Origin: Desulfovibrio piger
Lineage (GTDB): Bacteria; Desulfobacterota; Desulfovibrionia; Desulfovibrionales; Desulfovibrionaceae
Reading direction: 5' to 3'
NCBI RefSeq assembly: GCF_951793255.1
Contig: NZ_OX636706.1
Coordinates: 1,013,001-1,077,000 of the forward strand
Length of the DNA stretch: 64,000 bases
Shown here piece by piece: positions 24,685 through 32,167 of this stretch. Each line of letters opens with the position of its first letter. Within the stretch, counting starts at the first letter, position 1. A program made the position numbers and the translations under genes. The notes beneath the pieces are model-generated. The model saw only the letters and a list, made by a program, of their open reading frames with translations. It was not told where the DNA came from and searched no databases.

Positions 24685-25512
24685 ATGAAAAAAATGTCCT
24701 TTGCCGCGCTGGGCCTTGCCGGCGCCCTGCTGCTTGCCGCCCCCGCCCAGGCCCATTTCATGATGGCCTATACGCCGCAGACCGCTCTGGAAAAAGCCGC
24801 CGATCTGGATTTCCGCATCGTCTTCACCCACCCTGCCGAAGCCGGCCACATGATGGACATGGGGGGCGTGAAGGAATTCTATGCCCTGCACCAGCGCGGT
24901 GACGGTGAGGCCAAAAAGATCGACTTCAAACCCCTGTTGAAGGAGATCACCTGGAAGAACCCGGACTCCAGCGCCCCGGCCTTCTCCGCCCTGGTGCCGC
25001 GCAAGGAGCTGCGCAGCATGGGTGACTACATGTTCGTCATGGTGCCCGGCTACTATTATGAGAAGGAAGAAGACGTCTATATGCAGCAGATCACCAAGCT
25101 GCTGGTGAACGTGGGCGGCATCCCCGGCAACTGGAACACGCCGGCGGGCCTGCCGTGCGAGATCGTGCCCCTGGCCAAGCCCTACGGCCTGTGGACGGGC
25201 AACGTCTTCCAGGGCCAGGTGCTTTCCAACGGCAAACCCGTGGCCGGTGCCGAGGTGGAAGTGGAATACATGAGCCATGAGCCGAACCTCAAGAAGAACG
25301 GCCTGTCGGCCAAGTCTTCCGTCAAGTATCCCAATGGCGTCATGGTGACGCAGGCCATCATGACGGATGCCAACGGCGTCTTCACCTTCGGCATCCCCAA
25401 GGCCGGCTGGTGGGGCTTCGCGGCCCTCGGTGTCGGTCCCGACAAGAAGCACGACGGCAAGGAACTGTCCCAGGATGCTGTGATCTGGGTACAGGCCGTC
25501 GACATGAAGTAG
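24685..25512 (+). CDS. DUF4198 (NikK-like) periplasmic protein of the feo operon
   Basis: A 275-aa protein with a signal peptide (MKKMSFAALGLAGALLLAAPAQA) and the mature start HFMMAYTP. It carries the DUF4198 pattern: DFRIVFTHPAEAGHMMDMG near residues 48-66, a Tyr-rich middle (MVPGYYYEKEEDVYMQQ), and a C-terminal carboxypeptidase-regulatory-like beta domain (GQVLSNGKPVAGAEVEVEYM, then DANGVFTFGIPKAGWWGF). DUF4198/NikK proteins accompany nickel and cobalt uptake systems; here the partner is FeoB. His and Met residues at the mature N-terminus and in HMMDM could bind metal. ATG 24685 has CGAGG upstream. Confidence 0.78.
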   Translation: MKKMSFAALGLAGALLLAAPAQAHFMMAYTPQTALEKAADLDFRIVFTHPAEAGHMMDMGGVKEFYALHQRGDGEAKKIDFKPLLKEITWKNPDSSAPAFSALVPRKELRSMGDYMFVMVPGYYYEKEEDVYMQQITKLLVNVGGIPGNWNTPAGLPCEIVPLAKPYGLWTGNVFQGQVLSNGKPVAGAEVEVEYMSHEPNLKKNGLSAKSSVKYPNGVMVTQAIMTDANGVFTFGIPKAGWWGFAALGVGPDKKHDGKELSQDAVIWVQAVDMK

Positions 25513-25593
25513 CTCATCCGAGCACAGCACTCATTCGCAAGGGGCACGGGTGGTCCGTGCCCCGACTGCGGCCTTACGGCGCCCTCCTTCAGT

Positions 25594-25632
25594 GAAAGGG
25601 CCGGAGCAGGATCCCTGCCCCGGCCCTTTTTT
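25594..25632 (+). terminator. terminator of the feo operon
   Basis: AAGGGCCGGAGCAGG and CCTGCCCCGGCCCTT pair with one mismatch around ATC, followed by T7. The 439-nt gap 25513-25951 holds this, the opposing terminator at 25891-25927 and no gene I can support. Confidence 0.88.
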
Positions 25633-25890
25633 TGCCGTCGTGGCGGAAGCTTGCAGCGGAGGAAAGGCCGCCCCCGGCGGACGGATGCCCCGGACGCGCG
25701 CGAGGGCGTTCGCGCCGTCTTATGGCCGTGGTTCCGTCCGGCAGTCCCGGCCGCATCCGACGAAGGCGGTGTCCGTCTGCCTCTCCGGTACCGTCCGGGA
25801 CAGGCTCCCGGGGCGGCAGAGCGCCCGGCAGTTCGGCAAGCGGAGATAGAAGGTGCCGCCTTTACGCTTCCACGGGGCGTTACGGCCGGC

Positions 25891-25927
25891 AAAAGAAAGG
25901 CGGGACAGCCAGGCTGTCCCGCCTTTC
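25891..25927 (-). terminator. terminator of the ABC/DUF4857-like operon
   Basis: On the minus strand GAAAGGCGGGACAGCC and GGCTGTCCCGCCTTTC form a perfect stem, followed by TTTTG. It lies about 25 nt after the stop of the 441-aa gene. Confidence 0.85.
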
Positions 25928-25951
25928 AGGAACAGGGGGCCCCTGCCGGCA

Positions 25952-27277
25952 TCAGCTCCGTTCGTCAAGGAGCAGCAGAGGGATCAGGCTGAAGATGCCG
26001 CCCCCCAGGATCATGCCGACCTCAAGCCAGCGGCTGCCCGTGAGTTCATGCCGCCGTGCGAGACGCAGGCCATGGAGCAGGGCCAGTGCCAGGCAGAACG
26101 GCAGGGCAAGGGAAGCCCAGCGGGGAGAGAGCGTGATCTCGGGCGAGAAGGACTCCCGGTCTTCATGGGTGAACGTCAGGCGGAAGGGGAAGATGGTGTC
26201 GGCAAGGTGATGCTGCCAGACGCGTTGGGCACGGGACATGTGGTGCGAAAAGGTCCGTAACGGGAGAAGCGGCGTGTCCGTCAGTGCCTGCGGCCGCCTG
26301 TAGACAGCGGCATGCAGGTGTGTCGCGTCCGATACGACGGCCGTGAGGTAGAGGGGATCGAAGATGAGCTTGCAATCCATGCTGTCAGGCTCGTAATGCG
26401 GTATGGACAGCGGCAGCAATGCCGGCGGCAGTCCGGCTCCGCGCTCCTTCATGAGCCAGACGGTCTTCTCATCATCCAGCATCAGTCCCAGCCAGCGACG
26501 TTCCCGGCTTTCGGATACCAGAACGTGGCGGGGCGTGACGCCGGACGGTAATGGCACGGCCGTCACTCGCGGCTGGTCATGGTATCGCAGCAGGTGGAAG
26601 AGCGCCCCTGTCCCGTCCACCAGAAAGACGCCCCCCTCATATGGCTTGAAGGTGGTGAAGTTCCCCCCTACATGTCGGGCGGGAAAACGGAATCCCGCCG
26701 CGAGCAGAGCGTCGGTAAAACGCCTGCTCAGGCCCTGGTCCGGTGTGTTGCTGTCGGCGTTGAGGAACTGCATCCCTGTTGCCGTCAGGCGGAAGCGGTC
26801 GTCCGGGTAGACCAGCGCCACCTGTCCAGGATCGGCTTCCAGCAGGGGCAGATATTCCCGTGCAGGCCCCTTGCCGTCGAGCTGGCGTGCGGGCAGTTCC
26901 AGGACCCGTCGTGAGCGCTCGATATCCTCACGTTGCAGGATCCTGCCTTCAAGGCGGACGGGGAGCAGCCCGCGGGCCTCCATGTTGCGGAAATAGATGA
27001 AGGGCAGGGCCGCCTCGAATTCCAGCCGGTCATGGTAACCGCCGTCTTCGTCCTTGTAGACGATATCGGCATGGTGCCCGTCGGATTTTTGGGCGGCTTT
27101 TTCGTCCTCGCCGTGGACCTGTTCCGTATAAATGAATTTTTTCAGCACGGGACTGAAGAAGGCATGTGTTTTGTCCAGCGATTTGAGCAGGGCCATGTCA
27201 TAGAGCTGAGGCAGGCCCCAGGACAGGATAAGAGCGGACATTAGGGTAAGGCAGAGCAGGGCTGCGGCACGCATCAT
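25952..27277 (-). CDS. DUF4857-like membrane-anchored protein
   Basis: A 441-aa protein. It has an N-terminal membrane segment (residues 4-25) and a large extracytoplasmic part, about 30-370, with acidic and His-rich stretches (EQVHGEDEK, QKSDGHHADIVYKDEDGG). Two C-terminal hydrophobic segments follow (WASLALPFCLALALLHGL and LEVGMILGGGIFSLIPLLLL). This layout beside an ABC ATPase and permease resembles DUF4857 proteins; the family call is from memory and moderate. Start ATG 27277 overlaps the permease stop by 4 nt (a second ATG follows directly at 27274). It ends the three-gene operon led by the ATPase. Confidence 0.6.
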   Translation of the reverse strand: MMRAAALLCLTLMSALILSWGLPQLYDMALLKSLDKTHAFFSPVLKKFIYTEQVHGEDEKAAQKSDGHHADIVYKDEDGGYHDRLEFEAALPFIYFRNMEARGLLPVRLEGRILQREDIERSRRVLELPARQLDGKGPAREYLPLLEADPGQVALVYPDDRFRLTATGMQFLNADSNTPDQGLSRRFTDALLAAGFRFPARHVGGNFTTFKPYEGGVFLVDGTGALFHLLRYHDQPRVTAVPLPSGVTPRHVLVSESRERRWLGLMLDDEKTVWLMKERGAGLPPALLPLSIPHYEPDSMDCKLIFDPLYLTAVVSDATHLHAAVYRRPQALTDTPLLPLRTFSHHMSRAQRVWQHHLADTIFPFRLTFTHEDRESFSPEITLSPRWASLALPFCLALALLHGLRLARRHELTGSRWLEVGMILGGGIFSLIPLLLLDERS

Positions 27278-27954
27278 TCGATTCTCCTGTGCCGGTAGTT
27301 CAGGGCGGGCAGCAGCAGGCCCGTGGCCAGGACAGGCAGGCCCGCTGCGAAGAAGGGCAGGCTGGGGGCGAAGGCTCCGGGAGCTGCCCGGGCAAGCAGG
27401 AGAGGGCAGATGCCCGCCGCCAGCATCACGCCGAGGAGCCGGGCCTTGCCTTGGGGTTCCAGAAGGCAGAAGGCAAGGCACAGATAGGCATACAGGCCCG
27501 CGAGGAACCAGGGGGCAGTCGTCAGCAGGGCCAGGCGGGCCGCCTCAGGCGGGAACGCACTATGGCAGAGGAGGACGAGAACGAGGGCATCGAGGCCATA
27601 GAGCAGCGTCAGAAAAAGGAGCCCGAACAGCAGATGGGCCAGTATCAGGGGAGCCATGCCGCAGGGAAGATGCAGGGAGATGCGGAATCGCTCGTCACGC
27701 ATTTCCGGCAGGAACTGGAAGCAGCAGAAGACAAGGGCGCTGCACAGGGGAAGGTAGGCCAGAGGCGCGTAGGGGATCTGACCCAGGTCCAGCACCCTGT
27801 ACCAGACGATTTCGGGATGGTCCTGCAGGAAAAGACGGCGGATGGCCAGCCAAAGCCAGGTCATGAAGGCCAGATTTCCCGCGCACAGCAGGGCCATGCC
27901 CGCGCGGGTCTTGAGAAATTCCTTGAAAAAGATGCTTCGCAGCAAAAGTATCAT
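27274..27954 (-). CDS. ABC transporter permease
   Basis: A 226-aa integral membrane protein with six hydrophobic segments, the ABC-2-like size for one permease half. It opens MILLLRSIFFKEFLKTRAG, an amphipathic interface helix before the first membrane helix, as in ABC-2 exporters. ATG 27954 follows AGGAGGTAGCGGG and starts 4 nt after the ATPase stop (the longer frame runs into the ATPase gene). The substrate is unknown. The shared promoter element suggests a link to iron. Confidence 0.8.
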   Translation of the reverse strand: MILLLRSIFFKEFLKTRAGMALLCAGNLAFMTWLWLAIRRLFLQDHPEIVWYRVLDLGQIPYAPLAYLPLCSALVFCCFQFLPEMRDERFRISLHLPCGMAPLILAHLLFGLLFLTLLYGLDALVLVLLCHSAFPPEAARLALLTTAPWFLAGLYAYLCLAFCLLEPQGKARLLGVMLAAGICPLLLARAAPGAFAPSLPFFAAGLPVLATGLLLPALNYRHRRIE

Positions 27955-27958
27955 CCCG

Positions 27959-28894
27959 CTACCTCCTGCCGGTATAGCCGATGAAGGCATCTTCGAGGTT
28001 CATGGCTGTCGGGATCATGGTTGCCGGGGACAGGGACAGGCCAGTGCGGGCCAGGGCCTCGGCCATGCCGGAGGCCGTGACGAAGCCGAACAGTTCATAA
28101 TGGTCACTGTGGGCTTCTGCATTGATGAGACCATCGGGCAGGGGATGCCTGCCGCAGGCCAGGGCGTCCAGCCGGTCACGGGCAGTGGCGTCAGGAACGT
28201 CCCGGTGCTGCAGGCGATAGCAGCGGAACGTGTCCATGAAATCCCGAAGGGGCAGTTTCAGGGCATCGCCGCCGCGCCGGAGAAAGATGGCTTCATCCAC
28301 AAATCGGTCCATGTCCTGGATGACATGGGACGTAAGGATGACCGTATGCCGCCCGTCACGCAAAAATTCGCACAGGCAGTCCACAAAGAGACGCCGGTAA
28401 CCGGCATCAAGGCCCAGTGAGTAGTCGTCCAGTACCAGTAGGTCCGGATCCTGGGCCAGCATGAGCCCCAAAACGACCTGTGAGCGCTGCCCTTCACTCA
28501 TATGGGCGATGCGATGCGTGGAGGGCAGGCCCAGGACATCCACAAGGGCATGATAACGTTCCGCTTTCCAGCGGGGATAAAAAGCCGCCATAAAGCGTTC
28601 GACCTGGGCAATGGTGAAGAAATCATAGGCAAGGTGGCGCTCAAAAAGCAGGCCTACCCTCTCCCGGGTAGCGGGCCGTATGGCATGGGCGGGGTCCCCG
28701 AAGATACGGCAGCTGCCGCCCAGCGGCTTGAGAAAGCCCATGATTATCTTGATCAGCGTCGTCTTGCCAACGCCGTTCTTGCCCAGCAGACCGTAAATCT
28801 TGCCCATCTCAAAAGAGAGCGACAGATCTTCATAGACCTTGTGCTTTCCATAGGCGTGCCGGAGATGGTCCACGCAGACCGGGGGAAATCGCAT
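27959..28894 (-). CDS. ABC transporter ATP-binding protein
   Basis: A 311-aa ATPase. Walker A is GKNGVGKTT (about residues 38-46), the signature is MSEGQRSQV (a variant of LSGGQ), and Walker B is LLVLDDYSLGLD. The switch histidine is in LTSHVIQDM. It belongs to the ABC-2 exporter type of nucleotide-binding domains. The about 90-residue C-terminal extension is typical of that class. ATG 28894 follows AAGGAGGAGGT. It leads the operon ATPase-permease-DUF4857-like and is divergent from the NikL-like paralogue. Confidence 0.9.
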   Translation of the reverse strand: MRFPPVCVDHLRHAYGKHKVYEDLSLSFEMGKIYGLLGKNGVGKTTLIKIIMGFLKPLGGSCRIFGDPAHAIRPATRERVGLLFERHLAYDFFTIAQVERFMAAFYPRWKAERYHALVDVLGLPSTHRIAHMSEGQRSQVVLGLMLAQDPDLLVLDDYSLGLDAGYRRLFVDCLCEFLRDGRHTVILTSHVIQDMDRFVDEAIFLRRGGDALKLPLRDFMDTFRCYRLQHRDVPDATARDRLDALACGRHPLPDGLINAEAHSDHYELFGFVTASGMAEALARTGLSLSPATMIPTAMNLEDAFIGYTGRR

Positions 28895-28922
28895 ACCTCC
28901 TCCTTGCTCTTTTTTTGACAGG

Positions 28923-28951
28923 TCTATATGAAAAAGAAATTCAATGTCAAT
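28923..28951 (-). promoter_or_regulatory. promoter of the ABC operon with the same Fur-like box as feo
   Basis: On the minus strand TTGACA (28950-28945), a 16-nt spacer and TATAGA (28928-28923). The 23-nt segment 28951-28929 is identical to the feo promoter at all but one base. It also lies 25 nt upstream of the divergent NikL-like gene, so one bound regulator could control both directions. Confidence 0.7.
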
Positions 28952-28975
28952 AATGCAAGCATAGGAGGAGGAACA

Positions 28976-29296
28976 ATGAAGAATCTTCTCTTCATTCTGG
29001 CAGTAGCGGCCCTGTTGGGGGCACAGGCATCGCCTGCGGCAGCGCACAGTGCCCTGCTGAACTGTTTTGACAACGCTGATGGGACGTTCACCTGCCAGGG
29101 CGGTTACTCGGACGGTTCGTCGGCAACGGGTATCAGGATCGTGGTGCGGGACAGCAGCGGCGTTGTTTTGCAAGAGGCCCGTCTGGACTCCAACAGTGAG
29201 GTGACCCTGAACAGGCCACAGGGGGATTTTTCGGTATTGTTCGACGGTGGGGCCGGTCATTCCGTAGAGGTACGCGGCGATTCTCTTGTGCGTTAG
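28976..29296 (+). CDS. second NikL-like secreted protein
   Basis: A 106-aa paralogue of the feo-operon gene at 24331-24648. It has a signal peptide (residues 1-23, cleavage near AAA-HS) and the same mature motifs: HSALLNCFDNADGT, CQGGYSDGSSATG, LDSNSEVTL and FDGGAGHSVEV. Both cysteines are kept. ATG 28976 follows AGGAGGAGG; an in-frame ATG at 28928 lies inside the operator. It stands divergent from the ABC operon, next to the shared Fur-like box. Confidence 0.75.
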   Translation: MKNLLFILAVAALLGAQASPAAAHSALLNCFDNADGTFTCQGGYSDGSSATGIRIVVRDSSGVVLQEARLDSNSEVTLNRPQGDFSVLFDGGAGHSVEVRGDSLVR

Positions 29297-29565
29297 AAGG
29301 GGGACTCCGCCCTGTCATCCGGCTCTCCGGCAGGCAGGATGTGAAGGACGGCAGGAAGGACAGGGCATACCGAGAGCCCCTGGCGGCACAGTCCGGCCAC
29401 TATGGCAAAGAATGCCGGGCGGGCGATGCCTTGAGCCATATGCGCGCTGGTGTCTTTCCGGAGCCCGGAGAGCAGACAATACCTGTCTCGGTATGAAGGA
29501 AAGGCAGGCTGTCTTTCTCCTCTCTTGCCCCTGCTGAAAGTTTTGGGAAGGGAAAGGGGGAGCGC

Positions 29566-29615
29566 GAGGGGGAGAGGGAGAACCGTTTTCCAAAACGGTT
29601 CTCCCTCTCCCCCTC
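29566..29615. terminator. 24-bp perfect inverted repeat between convergent genes
   Basis: GAGGGGGAGAGGGAGAACCG and TTTT on the left, with an exact reverse complement on the right and a 2-nt CC centre. The 331-nt gap 29297-29627 contains only this. T tracts are weak, so it may act as a transcription barrier or mRNA-stabilising hairpin for both converging genes. Confidence 0.65.
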
Positions 29616-29627
29616 GTCTGTTCCTTA

Positions 29628-30614
29628 CTAAAACGCCACCCACCAGTACAGCAGGGTGACCACGGCCATGCTGACGGCGCGCAGGCCCTGGTTGGCCAGG
29701 ATCAGGCGCAGGGCCAGGGCCGGGCGGTAGAAACCGGCGTAGGCGGGCAGCTGGTGGCGGATGGCCCGCATGGGCGTGGACAATATGTTGCCCACCATCA
29801 GGGCAAGCACCACGTCGCGGGCCTCGAGGCCGCCGGTCTGGAGCACGCTGCCTGCGGCGCCCAGGGCTGCGCCCAGCTCGGCGGCCAGATGCAGCACGAT
29901 GATGCCCATGGCCTGGGGCTTGAGGAAGGCCAGCCATTCCATGTGCATGGCCAGCCACTCCTCGGCGGCGGTGAACAGGCCGTAGCGCTGCAACAGATAC
30001 ATGATGATGTAGACGGGCACCGTGAAGCAGACCAGCTTGGGCACTCGGCGGCGGAAGCGCTTCCAGGCCTTGCGGGCGGCGGCGCGCCAGCCGGTCTCGC
30101 CGTCGGCGGCGGCCGTGCAGGCCAGGCAGCCCTGCGGCGGTGCGGGCAGCAGGCGGCGGGAAAAGGCGATGGTCAGGCCGGTACGGCCCACGGCGGCCAG
30201 CAGGGTCAGGCCCACATAGACCACGGCGGGCCAGCCCAGCACGGGCCAGGTGAGCAGGAAGATGGTGGGCGTGTGGACCAGATAGGCCGGGAAGCTGTTG
30301 AACAGATTGGCCAGCATGAGTTCCCGGCCGTCGATCTCGCCTTTCTGGTGGCTTTCGGAAAGCAGGCCGTTGGCCGCTGCCGGGGAGACGAAGGCCAGGG
30401 AGAAGGCCGCGCCCGCCACGTCGCGCAGATGGGCGGCCCGGGCCAGCGGGGTGGCCAGGCGGGCCAGATGGCGCGTCCAGCGCAGGGCCTCCAGCAGATT
30501 GGCCAGCAGCAGGCCCACGCACAGGCCCAGCAGCAGACGCAGCAGGGGCCAGAGCAGGCCTTTCCAGAGCAGGGCCAGGGAATGCAGAGTGTCAGGGGAA
30601 AGGATATCGTTCAT
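29628..30614 (-). CDS. nucleoside recognition (Gate domain) membrane protein
   Basis: A 328-aa membrane protein with about eight hydrophobic segments and two Gate-like motifs (AFSLAFVSPAAANGLLSE in the first half and GNILSTPMRAIRHQLPAYAGFY in the second). This is the pattern of SpmA/SpmB and FeoB-like nucleoside-recognition proteins found in ion and nucleoside transporters. A cytoplasmic loop at about residues 160-190 holds CLAC and basic residues. ATG 30614 lies 15 nt after the rnhA stop. The substrate is unknown. Confidence 0.82.
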   Translation of the reverse strand: MNDILSPDTLHSLALLWKGLLWPLLRLLLGLCVGLLLANLLEALRWTRHLARLATPLARAAHLRDVAGAAFSLAFVSPAAANGLLSESHQKGEIDGRELMLANLFNSFPAYLVHTPTIFLLTWPVLGWPAVVYVGLTLLAAVGRTGLTIAFSRRLLPAPPQGCLACTAAADGETGWRAAARKAWKRFRRRVPKLVCFTVPVYIIMYLLQRYGLFTAAEEWLAMHMEWLAFLKPQAMGIIVLHLAAELGAALGAAGSVLQTGGLEARDVVLALMVGNILSTPMRAIRHQLPAYAGFYRPALALRLILANQGLRAVSMAVVTLLYWWVAF

Positions 30615-30629
30615 GGGCAGGGCGCGGGA

Positions 30630-31109
30630 TCAGGCCTGGGCGGCCGTGAAGCCCGTGTCCTCGGGCAGGTCGGGACCGGCGGCGAAGGCGCGGGCCAGTT
30701 CGTCGCAGCGTTCGTTCTCGCGGTGTCCGGCATGGCCGCGCAGCCAGTGGAAGGTGACCTTGTGGGTGCGCAGCAGGGGCAGGAGCTGCTTCCAGAGGTC
30801 CACGTTGAGCACGGGCTTCTTGTCGCTCTTGATCCAGTTGCGCTTTTGCCAGCCGGCCAGCCAGCCTTTTTCCACGGCGTCACAGACGTATTTGGAATCG
30901 GTGTAGAGGTCCACCTCGCAGGCTTCGCGCAGGGCGGAGAGGGCCGCGATGACGCCGCCCAGTTCCATGCGGTTGTTGGTGGTCAGGCGGGCGCCGCCCA
31001 CCAGCTCGCGGCGGGCCGTGCTGCCCACCAGGCAGAGGATGGCGGCCCAGCCGCCCCGGCCGGGATTGCCCAGGCAGGAACCGTCCGTATAGATGATGAC
31101 TTTCTTCAT
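30630..31109 (-). CDS. rnhA: ribonuclease HI
   Basis: A 159-aa enzyme that cuts RNA in RNA-DNA hybrids. The catalytic set is complete: D in YTDGSCLGNPG, E in NNRMELGGV, D in YTDSKYVCDAV and D in NERCDELAR, with the basic protrusion WIKSDKKPVLN. ATG 31109 follows AAAGGAATTC. An in-frame TTG just before it is not needed. It is likely cotranscribed with the Gate-domain protein. Confidence 0.96.
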   Translation of the reverse strand: MKKVIIYTDGSCLGNPGRGGWAAILCLVGSTARRELVGGARLTTNNRMELGGVIAALSALREACEVDLYTDSKYVCDAVEKGWLAGWQKRNWIKSDKKPVLNVDLWKQLLPLLRTHKVTFHWLRGHAGHRENERCDELARAFAAGPDLPEDTGFTAAQA

Positions 31110-31330
31110 CAAGAATTCCTTTGTGGTTTGAGACCTCCCCCTTCAGGGGGAAAAGGGAATTTGACAAGACGGCGAAGCCGATGAAATCCTTTTCCGTAAC
31201 TTCTCCCTTCAGGGAGGGGCGATCCGCACGCCCCCTATCCGCCGGTCGCGGAGGCGGTAGCCGTTGCCCGCACCAGCGGGCTTACGGATAGCGACAGCGC
31301 TTTCATGGGCTGCCTTGCCGCGTAACACAT

Positions 31331-31366
31331 TGCTGTCTTTATCCGTAGCTTCCTGCGTCGCAACGG
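31331..31366 (-). repeat. third copy of the intergenic repeat, in a gene-free stretch
   Basis: The 500-nt region 31110-31609 between divergent rnhA and the 35-aa gene holds no supported gene. On the minus strand the copy reads CCGTTGCGACGCAGGAAGCT then ACGGATAAAGACAGCA. Its first 24 bases are identical to the copy at 16925-16948. Confidence 0.65.
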
Positions 31367-31609
31367 CTAAAGCTCAGTCGGCGGATGGGGCGACTGTGGA
31401 TTGCAACATGACCGCGCAGTGTAGGAAAGAAGCGGGGCGCTGGCAACGGGGCCTCCCCGGGTGTGCCCGCGCGCACAGCGGGGGCCGCAAAACGGGGGAG
31501 AGCGCGGGCGGGGCCGTGGTCTTCGTTCTGCAGGCTGGACTTTGCGGAGCCTTTGGGATATGCTTTTCTACCAAAAATTAATGGGGGCATCACCCCCGTG
31601 GAGGACATC

Positions 31610-31717
31610 ATGGCTCACAAGAAAATTGAGCGTAAAAAGGAACTGGATCGCCGCCGTCATCGTCGCGCTGAACGTCTGAAACAGCGCGTGCGTGAAGCCA
31701 AGGCCGCCAAGGCCTAG
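31610..31717 (+). CDS. very small basic protein, 35 aa
   Basis: MAHKKIERKKELDRRRHRRA begins a 35-residue protein with about 20 Lys/Arg/His residues and no hydrophobic core. The start ATG 31610 follows GTGGAGG. It resembles C-terminal arms of ribosomal proteins such as bS21 and is likely to bind RNA, but I cannot name it. A GGGGG-CATCA-CCCCC hairpin (31584-31598) stands just before the ribosome-binding site and may control translation. The FmdB zinc-ribbon gene begins 113 nt downstream on the same strand. Confidence 0.7.
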   Translation: MAHKKIERKKELDRRRHRRAERLKQRVREAKAAKA

Positions 31718-31830
31718 TTTCCGCGGACAGTTCATTGCCGGTTCCCTGCGGGGAGCCGCGAATTTCAGCACAACGGCCGATGGCCCCGGACAAAAAAGGG
31801 GCTGTCGTGGCCGTTCTTGGCGTTATAGCT

Positions 31831-32160
31831 ATGCCCATCTACGAATATCAGTGTCCCAACTGTCAGAAAGTCTTTGAAGAATGGACCCATGTGACCGACA
31901 TGCAGGCCCAGGAGCCCTGCCCTGATTGCGGCACCCCCTCGCCGCGGGTCATGTCGCACACGTCTTTCGTGCTCAAGGGCGGCGGCTGGTATGTCAGCGA
32001 TTACGGCTACCGCAAGGGCATCAAGGACGAGAACAGCACGTCCACCCCTTCTTCTTCCGCCTCCTCGTCGACGAGTTCCACTTCTTCCGGCAGCACTGCC
32101 AGCAGCACTTCCGGAGGCTCGGGTTCTTCCACCTCCTCTTCGTCGACCCCTTCCGCGTGA
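31831..32160 (+). CDS. FmdB-family zinc ribbon protein with a serine-rich tail
   Basis: A 109-aa protein. Residues 1-42 form the FmdB/CxxC zinc ribbon (MPIYEYQCPNCQKVFEEW, then CPDCGTPSP). A short linker ends near GWYVSDYGYRKG, and about 40 residues of almost pure Ser/Thr/Gly complete it. Function of the family is unsettled: it was first seen in formamidase operons and may be a regulator. ATG 31831 fits the family start; its ribosome-binding site is weak. It lies 7 nt before purB. Confidence 0.85.
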   Translation: MPIYEYQCPNCQKVFEEWTHVTDMQAQEPCPDCGTPSPRVMSHTSFVLKGGGWYVSDYGYRKGIKDENSTSTPSSSASSSTSSTSSGSTASSTSGGSGSSTSSSSTPSA

Positions 32161-32167
32161 GGTACCT

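Noticed and set aside
25632..26210. Small open frames in the gap after the feo operon
   Set aside because: Arg/Pro/Gly-rich shadows without starts or ribosome-binding sites, lying between two opposing terminators and then antisense to the DUF4857-like gene.
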